Below, piece by piece: positions 44,959 to 55,131 of a DNA stretch of 64,000 nt. The notes under the pieces are model-generated. The model saw only the letters and a program-made list of their open reading frames with translations, was not told the DNA's origin and did not search any database. The DNA is from Pseudocercospora fijiensis CIRAD86. Taxonomy: Eukaryota > Ascomycota > Dothideomycetes > Mycosphaerellales > Mycosphaerellaceae. Location of the stretch: NCBI RefSeq assembly GCF_000340215.1, contig NW_006921532.1, forward strand, positions 1,715,337 through 1,779,336, given 5' to 3'. Position 1 is the first letter of the stretch. Every line of letters begins with the position of its first letter. The translations under genes were made by a program, and so were the position numbers.

Positions 44959-47709
44959 CTAGCTTCCGTTTTCCATGGGCTGTTCCGCCGCTTGTAGCTG
45001 CTCGGAAGCTGCTTGGGCCTGATATTTGACGTGAAGTTGCGAAATCGTGTTCTCAAGGTTGCGTAATCGTTCTTCCTTAAAGCTATCATTCGCCTCGAGC
45101 TCCAAAATGCGCGTCTTCAGGCTTTCATTTTCGAGTCGCAGGCGCTTGATCTCCTGGTCGGCAGACGCTTGCTCCAGAAGCGCTGGCAAACTGTCTTTAT
45201 GATACTTGACGTCAACAGAAGACATTAGTGCCGGGTCGTGTACAGCCCCAAGAGATGCTGGAGTCTCAGCCTCGTCAGCGCCGGGAGCGACCTCTGTGCT
45301 TTGCGACTGCATGTTCTGCATTGCTGGATCCTCTGAGCTTTCTACTTTCGCATTGTGCACGCGTCGTAGGTGTTCGTTCAGGTTCTCCTTTCGTGTGAAG
45401 CCTTTGCCGCTATGTCGCTTGCAATCCGGATGAGGACACATTAATTGAGCTTTGGGTCCGCCGTGTTTGCCATGGACTTCTCGTTCGTGTCGCAAGAGGC
45501 CACCGCTGTATGTAAAGCCCTGTAGTTTGGCACACGAAGGATGTGGACAGCGATATGGACGATCGTGCTTGTCCATGTGCTTACTGCGATGACGTTAGCT
45601 TTTCACGCACCCCGAAATGGCTGGTGACAGACTCCGAGAGGTGGTTTGTCCATCTCAAGGGGTTGAAGATGCAATACTGACCCCCATTCGCATTTCCGAT
45701 CAAAGCTCTGATCTGTGCACTCTTCGGAATAGGTGCAAATGTACTTCCCCATGGCGTTGACTGGCGGATCGCCTCGCTTGAATGCGCGCGAACCACGAGG
45801 TGAAAATTCGCCTCGTGGCGATGCTTCTGCGACTCCTTGAGACGCTACAGACGGTGCGCGCGCAGGCATGGGCACCTCGCTCTGCATCGTCATCGGCTCC
45901 TGCTGCGACATCATACTGTGCGACCGCTTTCTTGATTGCGGTTCGCCCATGGTGGTTGTGTCGTCCGGTGAGGCCTGCGCGCTGATGGGTGAAGGCGGCA
46001 CCTGCATAGTCTCTGTTTCTTGATGCATGTGTGATTTTTGACTTGGGCCGAGATGTGCTGGGAAGTAAGTGTTATTATTATTGTGGCAAAGTGACGCGTG
46101 GGCCTGAGGCGCAAGACGACTCTGCGCCAGGCAATTGTGCTGGGCGCGCCCGGGAAGGTCGGTTGCGGAGAGTCGAATGGACGGTGTCAGATTTCGTGGC
46201 AGGAGGCTCTGTGCCCTCGCAGAGTCATCCAGGCTCCGGAAAGCCGACGCGTGCTCGTCCCAGGCAGGATAATAGCCAGAATCAGATGGATCGTATAGCA
46301 GAGAATCCTGAGGCAGCGACGAACCGAAATAGTTGGCAAGGTCACCTGCGTTGTGCTGCGGAGCTGGAGCTGGAGCGCTTTGTGCAGCGGCGGCGGAGGC
46401 AGCGAACGAGACAGGCGCACTACGGTCAAATGACGCACGGGTCGGGAGCGGGAGAGAGGTTATCGGAGATCTGGATGCCCGAGATGATACGTCACGGCTA
46501 TTGGTCCGGGCTGGAGACATGGCATCCGCAAGTCCTGCTTTCGCACTCATCATCAGCATCTGACCACTCTGATGACGATAAAATCAGGCACAGCCACAGG
46601 CAGCAGGCAGCGACTCACCGTCAAAAGGCGACCGTGACTGGCGCTGCTGGCGGCGGAATCCGGGAATATACGCGCCGTACTGGTCGACGATCTGCTGCGG
46701 CACGATGACTGCACCATACCCATCCACCATATTTCCCTCCGAGTCGAAAAGCGCCTTGCTTTTATTCGTGTTATGGCCGCGGTCGTAGAACATCCGGCAC
46801 ACGCCCCACAGAACCGCTAGACTGGGACGAATCGCCCAAGGCCAGGTGGTGTTCAGTGGATGTTTTGCGTTGGGATACTCAAGCAGTAACTCATCACAGT
46901 GAATATCCCTGTTCTTCTGGCAATCTTTAACGTGCTGCAGAAGTCCCTCGATGCAACGCTCGATGATCGAGGTGGTCAGCCGATGCTGTAGGCACAGCAG
47001 AAGGTGAATGAGATTGGCAATGAAGGACTCGTGAAAGCCAGCCTCGTAGATCTCGTCCCCTGTGCACAGGCGCAGAACGCTGTAGGCACGAGGATGTCGA
47101 GCAAGTCGTTCACGTGGACGAGAAGATGCGTGAGCTGCCTGAGAGAAAGCTGATCAACAGCAAACGCGTAGCGCCTGGCGAGGAACTGCTTGTGACTCTT
47201 GGCGACGTCTAGGATCCTGCTGCTGGGGACAGATTGGTCGAGCTGTTCAAGAAGCCTGAGTGCTGTCAGTATGAGCACCTGGCCTGGCCTGCACTGCACT
47301 GCATTCTCACATACTTTGCGATTCGGTCAGATGGCTGTTCACGTGGTCCCAGGGAAGTGGTGATGACGGCGCCGTCACTTTCCCTGAACACTCGATTCCT
47401 GGACGCTGTTTTGGAGCGCCACCAGACTGGTCGCCGACTAAGTTCGCAATTGATCTGCGCAAACGAGTGCTTTTCGAAGTCTTGGCAAGCTTCTTTGTTC
47501 TGCGCTGCGGCTTCCTCGTTTGTTCGGACACGCGTTCTCAACTTGAGTCGTTTTCGAAATGAAGCGGTCAGCTGAAGCACCTTGAATGTGACGTATATCG
47601 ATGGTGGTGCTGTAGTCCCGGAAAGGGACGAATGCACATTAGGCGGAAGAGTTAGAGATGGCGATGTTTCCAAAGATAATATGGCGAGTTGCGACTGCAT
47701 CTGAGCCAT
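44959..47709 (-). CDS. C2H2 zinc-finger transcription factor-like protein, possibly frameshifted
   Basis: The 3' part is well resolved on minus. One exon ends at 46619 (VDGYGAVIVPQQIVDQYGAY ... SPFDG), then an intron at 46535-46618 (GTGAGT...AAAGCAG), exon 46534-45682, an intron at 45584-45681 (GTCAGT...GCAG), and the last exon 45583-44959. The second intron falls inside a finger: CTYSEEC...FDRKCEW is joined to KHMDKHDRPYRC. Further fingers are CPHPSC...LLRHEREVH and CPHPDC...FTRKENLNEHLRRVH, followed by a C-terminal coiled coil (LRLENESLKTRILELEANDS). The middle is Ser/Pro/Gln-rich. The N-terminal half is helical (LLEQLDQSVPSSRILDV, IIERCIEGLLQHVKDC), but its frame changes near 47090 and near 47290 without a plausible intron. 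It is probably a nuclear DNA-binding regulator; target unknown. The start at 47709 is tentative. Confidence 0.68.
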
Positions 47710-47902
47710 GCAAACATCAACCACGTCTGAGAGACGGACTATAGTAAAGAGTAACACATGGCGAGGGCTATGCACAATGGTTGATGGCTATGGAGCAGAT
47801 TATGACCTGCACAGGTGCCTGGCGGGTTCCACGGCGGCCTCTGTTGATATATAGCTTCGTTCATATACTGGCGCTGGACCTCGCTTTGGCTGCTGCGAGG
47901 AT

Positions 47903-47930
47903 GCCTGTGCCTGTGCCTGTGCCTGTGCCT
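47903..47930. repeat. (GCCTGT)4 microsatellite
   Basis: Four full GCCTGT units and a partial fifth. Confidence 0.85.
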
Positions 47931-48373
47931 GATCTTGAGCTGCTGGCGATTGGCTGTGAGCTTTCCTTGTCACACAGAGTACCCCAAGCCTCCAACCGCA
48001 GTGGTTATCGCAAACTCGGCGCAGCAGGCGGCATCCCGAGGCTGTGCTGGGCTTTGCTGCTGGCGGCGTACTTGATATCAACACTTTCCAGTTCAGAAAT
48101 TGCGACAACAACTCATCAATGACGCAATGATCTTTCAGATTGTAGAACGTGACTACAAGCCTGTGATAATATGAAAAGTGGCTAGCCGACTTCAGCAGAG
48201 GAAGCAGGCGCAGCATAACACAGACCCCACAACGTTGAACCTAGCGCCAGCTGAAGTGAGTGAGTCTTTCCAAAAAAGACTACATACCGCAAATGCCAAA
48301 AAATGAATGTATGATGTTGCTGCGGACGCTGCAACTCGTTAGAGTTATATTCGTGAAGAAAGAACATCTGGAA

Positions 48374-48465
48374 CAACCTACCGGTTCGAACGCGCGCCTC
48401 TCTCGAGAGTAGAGTTTCAAGTTCAGACTTAAATCTACCGCCTTAGACCACTCGGCCACCGCAGC
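48374..48465 (-). tRNA. tRNA-Leu(UAA)-like sequence, probably a pseudogene
   Basis: On minus, a near-perfect A box (TGGCCGAGTGGTCTAAGGCG), an anticodon stem GTAGA/TCTAC with loop reading TTTAAG (anticodon TAA at 48429-48431), a 13-14 nt insertion after position 37 where tRNA introns lie, a palindromic variable arm (CTCTCGAGAGAG) and a B box (GTTCGAAC) are present. But only two of five T-stem pairs form, and the acceptor 5' strand GCTGCGG has no partner downstream. The 3' third therefore seems replaced or decayed, and a functional tRNA is unlikely. Confidence 0.5.
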
Positions 48466-48986
48466 GATACTTGAATCAGAGCGGGAGTACCCGCGCCGAA
48501 TATATAGACTAGCTCTTGGCAATGCTGAAGTCCCCATCACCCTCTCCGACAGGTTCTACTTCAAAACTTCATCGGACTATCACACCAAGATATGAGATGC
48601 CCTAGAAGTTGATCCCATATCGTCACCCCCACGACATTGCAGTGGTGCTGCTCAAATCTTGATCGGATCGTATCCTTCTCTGCCGACACTCAGCTCCTTC
48701 GACTGCATGTACGACTATGTGGGGAGACCAGATCCACCGACATGGCTTCTTCGACCAGAATAGCATTTCGAGAGAGAAAGTGTTGTGGAAGGACTTTGAT
48801 CTTGGCCGATGAGATATATTAAAAAAAAAAGGAGATAGATCAATCTCAAGAAACAGATCAACGAAAAATTTGCATACTATGTATACCAACTCCCAACCTC
48901 TTCTCCAAATCAATCCACAACCAACCTATCGAATCAGAATGAACTTGATCGTGCGTCGCTCGAGAAGAAATTCAAAAAGATAATAA

Positions 48987-49643
48987 CTAAAACAGTCCTA
49001 CAATAACATCTATACGCACCAGACAACCACCCTCCTCACCCTCACCCTCGCCGACCCCCGCCCCTTCAAAAATAAACTGCTCCCCCTCCTCCAGCACAAC
49101 CTTCCTAGCCCCCAAAGGAGCGGGCTCCACCTTCATCGACCTGATAAAAAAACGACCAACACTCACTCTCCAAAAGAAAAAAAAAACATCGGCTACCAAC
49201 GCAATGAAAAACGGCGCACTTTTATGCGCCGCAGTGATCGGCAAATGTGAAGGTGGATGCGGATGGTCGGCTTCCGGGGGAGAAATCCGGCCCATGTTGA
49301 GGAAGGGTTTCGAGGAGTGTGTGGAGAGTGGGAGAGAATGATGCGGGGGAGAATAAGTTCGCGGGCGTCTTTGGTGGAGAATGATTGGTATTCTGTGCGT
49401 ATTCATAATGGGCCTTGTCCTGGGACTTTTGGGGTTGAGGGGACCGCGCCGGTGTTTGTTTGAGGGAAGCTGGATGATAGGGAGGGAGGGAGGGAAGAGA
49501 GAAAGTGCCCGGGAGTGAGTATTGACTTTTTTTTTTGGTGGGTGATTGAGGAACGGTTTGAGTGGGAAGTGGTTGGTTCTTCGGGATGGTTGATAGGTGT
49601 CAACGAAGAAGTCAAGTTTTGAAAAACCGCAACTTTGGTTCAC
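48987..49643 (-). CDS. Possible small gene, structure unresolved
   Basis: An open minus frame ends with a plausible C-terminal segment (APLGARKVVLEEGEQFIFEG, then GEGEGEEGGCLVRIDVIVGL), while its upstream part (about 49250-49640) is Pro/His/Ser-rich and less convincing. In that upstream part another minus frame reads more naturally (ANLFSPASFSPTLHTLLETL). The two frames would need an intron across 49140-49250, which contains long A/T runs and a GTGAGT near 49165, but I could not find a satisfactory pair of sites. I recognise no family. It may be noise. Confidence 0.22.
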   Translation of the reverse strand: MNQSCGFSKLDFFVDTYQPSRRTNHFPLKPFLNHPPKKKVNTHSRALSLFPPSLPIIQLPSNKHRRGPLNPKSPRTRPIMNTHRIPIILHQRRPRTYSPPHHSLPLSTHSSKPFLNMGRISPPEADHPHPPSHLPITAAHKSAPFFIALVADVFFFFWRVSVGRFFIRSMKVEPAPLGARKVVLEEGEQFIFEGAGVGEGEGEEGGCLVRIDVIVGLF

Positions 49644-49862
49644 CTCTGATGGATTTTTTTTTTGCCTGGCCGTCTTCGCCCTCTTTCTCGTTGACGCTTT
49701 TTCTTATCGTCAGTCGTGAAAGCGATTCCAGAGCATCCTCATCTCCCACAACGAGACCAACCGTCTGCAGAACCAGCAGGTTACTCGACGATGATTAGGC
49801 AATTGCGTTCGATACGGCTTTCGACTCAACGCCATTGTCGTCGAGACCCAGTAATTGTACGG

Positions 49863-50261
49863 TCAATCTGTCCTGAAGCCGGAAACCGTATCGCTCGATG
49901 AACCGTGGATCTTACCATGCCTAATTCTCGCTGGCAAATCCTCTCGAAAAACCTCCATCTCAGCCGCAAGGTGTTCCGTCACAAGGGCATTCTCTTCGGC
50001 ATCGTCCATAGCATAGTCCATGATTTCGTCCAAGATTTCAGCAGACTCGGAACTAAAGCTGTCCTCAGAATCTTCGCCGCTCATGCTTGTGCTTGTGCTT
50101 TCAGGAAATGTTTCGTCCGTCGGTGGTAGCGCTGCGGAGCCTTCTATAGGTTTCTCGGGATGAACTACGTCGAGATGAGAAGCAGTATGGATCGTTCGGG
50201 TGCCAAATAGCCAGTTCCAAGTTCTTCGGAGCGACATTGCGATGTGCATGTGTTGTTGCAT
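49863..50261 (-). CDS. Hypothetical acidic protein, 132 residues
   Basis: A single open minus frame with ATG at 50259-50261. After a short basic N-terminus (SLRRTWNWLFGTRTIHTA) it is rich in Ser, Glu and Asp (SGEDSEDSFSSESAEILDE, then MDYAMDDAEENALV). The N-terminal 25 residues could act as a mitochondrial-type presequence, but this is a guess. No family is recognised. The frame is convincingly biased but short. It sits about 400 bp beyond the 3' end of the MMS19 gene, on the same strand. Confidence 0.38.
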   Translation of the reverse strand: MQQHMHIAMSLRRTWNWLFGTRTIHTASHLDVVHPEKPIEGSAALPPTDETFPESTSTSMSGEDSEDSFSSESAEILDEIMDYAMDDAEENALVTEHLAAEMEVFREDLPARIRHGKIHGSSSDTVSGFRTD

Positions 50262-50658
50262 TTGAATGACTGGCGATGCGCGCGTCGAGAGAGATGGTCA
50301 GATTGCTAGCGATCTGTGAGATGCTCCGGGAGTGGTAAACGAAGATTGAGAACCAGGCATTCGCCGCTCCTTTTATCCATAGGCACATAGCACTTGATTG
50401 ACCTGAAATGCCGCGGAGCATTCACATGGCAAAGGGTGAGACAAACACAGCATGTCTCTACTGGCTGCTATCTCGTGCAAGAAAACTCAAGTTGTTTCAA
50501 GACAAATGGTCTCTGATGCGGCTTCGACTCAGACTCAGATAAATCATCTAACCAAGTCGAATCTTTCACGAAGGTATCGCGGAATCAGCGTCATCGAACC
50601 GGATCCCGAAGTGCAGTGTAGTCTATGTCGTTCTAGTAACAATGTCATCTTGGCATTA
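50262..50658. other. Intergenic region downstream of the MMS19 gene
   Basis: About 400 bp, probably the 3' UTR of the MMS19 gene and the promoter of the small gene at 49863-50261. Nothing else is recognised. Confidence 0.5.
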
Positions 50659-53600
50659 CTATTCCTCTTCTTCGGTACCCTCGTCAAGAGCAAGCCATGC
50701 ACTCCTGCACTTGACCGCTTCGTGTCTCACGCTTCGTTTGCCGTCATCCAGGCATCCCAGCAGCTTCTTCACGACCGGCCTTCGGTAAGGCACAACGGCT
50801 TCCCGCTTCAATTGGCGAGGCACCAATGATAAGCATTGGAGTGCTTTCGCTCTGACTTTGGCCTGGTTTCCTGGCGTGGATGTGGAGTTCAGTAACCTCG
50901 TAATGAGTGACGCAGAGTGCTCTTCCGCAATTTGAGCATCATGCATGAGAAGAGATTCAAATATAGTCAGAGTCGAATACTTGACTTCTTGATCTGCCGC
51001 GTCATTGAGATCCAAGCTCTGGAGGAGCGAGGGAGCCAGAGAAGGCAGTGACGATTCCATGAGTGCGTATGGCAGCCATCGCAGAATTCCAGACATCGCT
51101 ATCAGATAGTTCGGCTTGACTGACGGTTCAGCTGTCTTTACGTTTTCGATCATAGCCGGTATCGTGTGACCGAAAGTCTTCTGCTTGTACAGGCCAGACA
51201 CCGTGCAGTGGTTCTCCTTGGTCAGAATATCATCCGGAGCCAAGAGTCCCGCGAACCTTCGCGCGAATGACCTATCGGTGACTGCAAGGTTTTGGAGAAG
51301 GAGTTGCAAGTACTTCGAAGTGAGGGCACCGGATCGACCTTGAATCAAAAGAGCTTTCACCACCGCGAAGGCCGCATCAAGCTTGTGCGTGGAATTGCCG
51401 CCACTAAGTAAGACAGATACTTCAAGCCCGGCATCTTCCAGCGCTTTATCGACAGCCTTTGGGTCGAAGAATTTGTTGACCAAAAGCGACACGTGGCGTA
51501 AAGCTATTGTGAAGCCGATAGGATCTGTATCTGAACCAAGAAGATAGGTAGATTGAGCTCGCAGCGATGAAAGCACATCGTTCGCTTCAGCGATTTCTGG
51601 CCGTATGGCGGCATAGTAATACAAAAGGAAAGGCGCAAATGCTCTGAGCTCATCTGTGCTTTTCCCAACACCATCTGTCGATGCTGACGACAGCCAGTCG
51701 ACATTCTTGTTGTAGACTGTGCTTTGAAAGTGAGGTGTCTGTTGTCGAAGAATGATGTTCGTGATCCGTCCGATGATGTCTGTTGTCATGTCGTCACGTT
51801 GCGATGGCAATGCTTCACGGACCTGCTGAATCAAGGGTTGGGCGTAATCGGTAAAGTATGAGCTGCGCAAGACTCCGTCTTCCAGAAGCGGTACGCCATT
51901 TGTGAAACAGTATAGTAGTGCCAGGAGAAGATCTTTCTGGTAGTGTTTGGGTGCATTCTGATATCTAGCGGCCTTCAGCTTGTTCATGATTCGAAGCGCG
52001 ATCGTGTCAAACACTTGTTGTTCTCTACTCAGCTGGGCGAAGGCCTCCAGCACAGGCCCGTATGTCTTTCGGTCCTCAGCAAAGTCCGGCAGCTGGACCA
52101 TGAACGCAGGCACAGCTTGGCTTCGTATGGAGTCAGGAAGAGAGCGTGCAATTTCTGTGAGACTCTTGATCGCTTCATCCTTGATGTCGCCATGGCCTTC
52201 GATGCGCTCATGAAGCACAACATCCACGATGGCACCAACTGCAAGCCCAGTCTGCTCTTCAGACAACACTTTGCGAGCCCTTACAAGCTTGCTGAGGCCT
52301 TGCAAAGCTGTGAGCCGGAACGAGACCTCGGCAGAAGGTGCTTTTGCCAGTGCGTGGAGCATAGCTTGAGTTGCCTCACCGACAAAAGTGTGCAGAGACT
52401 CCGGGTGCACCTCTCCACCAGAATTCTGGATGTCCAGATACGCATCCACGAGATGATTGTATACCTCTAGGAGACCTCTCCTTTTCGCGATCGAGCTTGC
52501 ACTTGAGTATAGGGAGAACAATGTAGGCAGGATGCCTTTGGCGATCTTATCGGCCACCAGTGAGCCTGTCTTGGCAATGGCGAGCAGTATGCGGCCGGCA
52601 CCTTGCGATTGCTTGGTCGGCGCATCTTCCAGGTGCTCGTTGCACTCCTTGATGATTGGCCGAAGATAGGCATTGAGAGGTGCGTCGGCGTTCGCGAACT
52701 TCCGTGCTATGAGTGCCAACGCCTTGAGCGCCTCCTTTGCCAGATGCTCGTCTTGCACGGTGATGATTTCGAACTTTAACGCATCCCAAAGAGTCACGGA
52801 GTACAGATGAATGGTGTTCGTGGAATAGCCGGTGACGCATGCCTGAATTGCCACCAGGACATCCCTCTTGGTGTTGATCGATGTCGAATCCAGCTTGTCC
52901 AGTAACGCTGGAAAGGCGTATGGCGCAACATCCGAGGTGGCTGCTATGCAATCGCGCAATCGATCTTTCAGATCCTGCGCCGTGATGCCGTATGGATCAT
53001 GCTCCGGCGGCCGAAATGTGATGGGAAAGTAGTTGAAGACGGCGTCGAACATGTCCTGTGCGTATCCGCCAAGCTCCCACTCGGCCATCGGCACGCGCAC
53101 GAGCGAGAAGATGACCATCAGGTTTCGCGGGTCCTTTTCGCCGTCGAAATAGGAGATGAACGCGCGCAACCATTCCGGATCGTGCTCATGAAGCTGCTTC
53201 ATGTGCGGGCGGTAGCGGGCCACGAGCAGATCCAGGAGCTGGAGGATGGCATATCGGTCCGTCTGCAATGGGAACTGTCGGAGGGGATGGGTGTGGCTCA
53301 CGAAGGTGGTCATTGCCCTCTGTGCCGTTTCCGCATCCCACTTGCCCAATTTCTCGAGAGCGAGCAGCGCTCTGGCGGAGGCCCCGCTGCCTTCCACGTC
53401 GCCTTCCATACGGCCAAGCACAAAGCCCGTCAGCAGCCGTCGCTCCTGCAGGGCAAGCGCTCTGGGTGGCACTTTCTCCAGCACGTCTGCCAGGTAGGCG
53501 ACCGACTTCGCACGCATGACTGCATCGCCTTCGTCGTTGATGTATGCTCCCACGCTCGCAATCACATCCGACAGTTTCACCTGCCGCGTCTCCAGTTTGT

Positions 53601-53679
53601 TCGCGCTCTGCTGCGCGATCTGCTGCGCCGCCGCCTTGTTCGTGTCCACCTCCAAGAGGTAGAGTTGAATATCGGACAT
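50659..53679 (-). CDS. MET18: MMS19/MET18 cytosolic iron-sulfur assembly adaptor
   Basis: A single uninterrupted 1,006-codon frame with ATG at 53677-53679. The protein is an all-helical HEAT-repeat solenoid. The N-terminal MMS19 region includes MSDIQLYLLEVDTNK and the well-conserved block VFNYFPITFRPPEHDPYGIT followed by AQDLKDRLRDCIAATSDVAP (about residues 215-255). The C-terminal MMS19 region includes the tandem HEAT repeats ending SVRHEAVKCRSAWLALDEG. In yeast and animals this protein works in the cytosol with CIA1 and CIA2 to deliver Fe-S clusters to DNA polymerases, helicases such as XPD, and other nuclear enzymes, which explains its links to DNA repair, TFIIH and methionine auxotrophy. 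Length is close to the family norm. It diverges from the gene at 53998. Confidence 0.93.
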   Translation of the reverse strand: MSDIQLYLLEVDTNKAAAQQIAQQSANKLETRQVKLSDVIASVGAYINDEGDAVMRAKSVAYLADVLEKVPPRALALQERRLLTGFVLGRMEGDVEGSGASARALLALEKLGKWDAETAQRAMTTFVSHTHPLRQFPLQTDRYAILQLLDLLVARYRPHMKQLHEHDPEWLRAFISYFDGEKDPRNLMVIFSLVRVPMAEWELGGYAQDMFDAVFNYFPITFRPPEHDPYGITAQDLKDRLRDCIAATSDVAPYAFPALLDKLDSTSINTKRDVLVAIQACVTGYSTNTIHLYSVTLWDALKFEIITVQDEHLAKEALKALALIARKFANADAPLNAYLRPIIKECNEHLEDAPTKQSQGAGRILLAIAKTGSLVADKIAKGILPTLFSLYSSASSIAKRRGLLEVYNHLVDAYLDIQNSGGEVHPESLHTFVGEATQAMLHALAKAPSAEVSFRLTALQGLSKLVRARKVLSEEQTGLAVGAIVDVVLHERIEGHGDIKDEAIKSLTEIARSLPDSIRSQAVPAFMVQLPDFAEDRKTYGPVLEAFAQLSREQQVFDTIALRIMNKLKAARYQNAPKHYQKDLLLALLYCFTNGVPLLEDGVLRSSYFTDYAQPLIQQVREALPSQRDDMTTDIIGRITNIILRQQTPHFQSTVYNKNVDWLSSASTDGVGKSTDELRAFAPFLLYYYAAIRPEIAEANDVLSSLRAQSTYLLGSDTDPIGFTIALRHVSLLVNKFFDPKAVDKALEDAGLEVSVLLSGGNSTHKLDAAFAVVKALLIQGRSGALTSKYLQLLLQNLAVTDRSFARRFAGLLAPDDILTKENHCTVSGLYKQKTFGHTIPAMIENVKTAEPSVKPNYLIAMSGILRWLPYALMESSLPSLAPSLLQSLDLNDAADQEVKYSTLTIFESLLMHDAQIAEEHSASLITRLLNSTSTPGNQAKVRAKALQCLSLVPRQLKREAVVPYRRPVVKKLLGCLDDGKRSVRHEAVKCRSAWLALDEGTEEEE

Positions 53680-53997
53680 GGCGACATACCGGAGTGATGA
53701 TCAAGTGCCATCAATGCAAGCTGCGCTTCGAAATTCTTACATCCGCGCAAATCAACGTCATCCAATTCGCGGAGCGCGAAAGTTCGCGTGGTGGGGTCCG
53801 GGTCTGCACTGTAGAGGTGTCTGTATACTGGCACCTCGCTAAATCTCGCTTAACTCGGTCCGTAGAGAATCCGAAATTGATGACGTTTTTGTGTTCCCGC
53901 CAAGACCCACGAATTTGTATGCGTTCGAGGCTTAATTTTGGGCTTCTCGGAATGTTTAGCACCTCGTCGCCTCCACCACTTTAGCAATATCGCTATA
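53680..53997. promoter_or_regulatory. Divergent promoter region between MMS19 and the 200-residue gene
   Basis: The two start codons are 318 bp apart on opposite strands, so both promoters must lie here or overlap the genes. I see no convincing named element. Confidence 0.5.
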
Positions 53998-54656
53998 ATG
54001 GAAGAACCAGCACCCGCTGGCGCTACCAAGGGCCATACTGACTTCAAGGCTCTTCGAGAAACGTTGTTCCTTGCTGAGAAGGACATACCATTGCCGTATG
54101 ACGATTTCCTCGTTGGTATGAAGCTGATGTCCAATGTATATAGTCGCAACAAGGTTACGGAGGTGAAGCAGGATCGCGCTAGCGGTAGGTATGTATCCAA
54201 GGCATACTATCGCTGTATTGAGTCGAAACGGACGGCGGCGGACAAGAAGAAGAACGGTGCAGAAGGTGTTGCTGGAGGCCATCACAAACCCGAGTTTGCT
54301 GCCAATAACTATTGCAAGGTCAGCTTGGTGGTTGATATGTATCAAGACAGTGAGCAAGGCTCTCCTATTGATATTGTTATCAAGCGAACCGATTATCGCC
54401 ATCAGCACACCCATACCCTCCAACAATGCGACGTACGGCGGTCGAACGACTATCTGTCGAGAACCTTCCACAGAACACACCAATCCGACCACCGCCTAAT
54501 GCCGATATACAACAGTGGAATAGGCGCTTCAAGCTATACCATAATCCATGGACAGGCGCCATAGAGCAACACGATAAACCGCCACCATGGGCACCAAGTG
54601 ATCAGATATTAGAAGAGCAGGCAGAGCGAGTGCGACAACAGCGACAGCGACAGTAA
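53998..54656 (+). CDS. Hypothetical protein, about 200 residues, two exons
   Basis: Model: join(53998..54349, 54406..54656). Exon 1 starts MEEPAPAGATKGHTDFKALR, and the 56-nt intron runs from GTGAGC to CATCAG. Splicing restores the frame (VVDMYQDTHPYPPTMRRT), which otherwise shifts. The start at 53998 follows a short leader, and the further upstream in-frame ATG at 53938 looks less natural. The protein is mixed and charged, with a conserved-looking block LAEKDIPLPYDDFLVGMKLM and a C-terminus rich in Trp, Pro and Gln (ADIQQWNRRFKLYHNPWTGA) ending in a Gln/Arg tail. I do not recognise the family. It has no signal peptide or membrane segment. Confidence 0.7.
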
Positions 54657-55131
54657 AGTAGATAGAGAGACAATTGAGGCAAGAGCGCGATAACAACACC
54701 TCCATTTTGCTATACCATTAATGGCTCACCAACACTTTGGCTTCATTCTGAAATGGTGCTGGCGGTGGCGACAGTAGGTGCTGTTGGTGCCAGCGGTGCC
54801 AGCGGTGCTACGCTATTCCCAAAGAAGAGCTGAAAATGGGTGCGTTTCGTCACAATTATAGGGAACCGCGTACTTCCGAAGGCACGTGCGGCCTTGGCGG
54901 TGCCAGAATACAGACACCCCACTGTAGCCCTCAGATCCCTGCACAGAGCCGCAGGCATGTGTGTGACACAGTAGCAAAATGGTGAGAGAAGACAGGATCA
55001 CGACGCACGGTCAAAAGCTTCACTTGATCTTGATATGGGACACATATCAGCGAGAGTATTACCATGTACATGTACACATTCCTGCCCCAATAGACATTCG
55101 ACACACCATGCATCTCTTGCCCGAACTGTGC
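54657..55131. other. Convergent intergenic region before SLA1
   Basis: About 475 bp between two 3' ends. It contains GTGCTG/GCCAGC-rich short repeats at about 54757-54810, giving Ala/Pro/Thr-rich spurious ORFs. No gene seen. Confidence 0.5.

Larger units (their letters stand above)
47776..48986. other. Intergenic region with a tRNA-like sequence
   Basis: No protein gene supported. It holds the tRNA-Leu-like sequence at 48374-48465 and a GCCTGT microsatellite at 47903-47930, which generates the Pro-Val repeat of the ORF 47781-48122. Confidence 0.5.

Noticed and set aside
46031..46708. 225-codon plus-strand ORF
   Set aside because: Antisense to the Ser/Pro-rich exon of the C2H2 gene, whose splice sites and zinc fingers support the minus strand.
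47781..48122. 113-codon plus-strand ORF with a hydrophobic start
   Set aside because: It contains the GCCTGT microsatellite and lacks any conserved feature; a secreted-protein reading is not supported.
52999..53697. 232-codon plus-strand ORF
   Set aside because: Antisense to the MMS19 gene, which is strongly supported.
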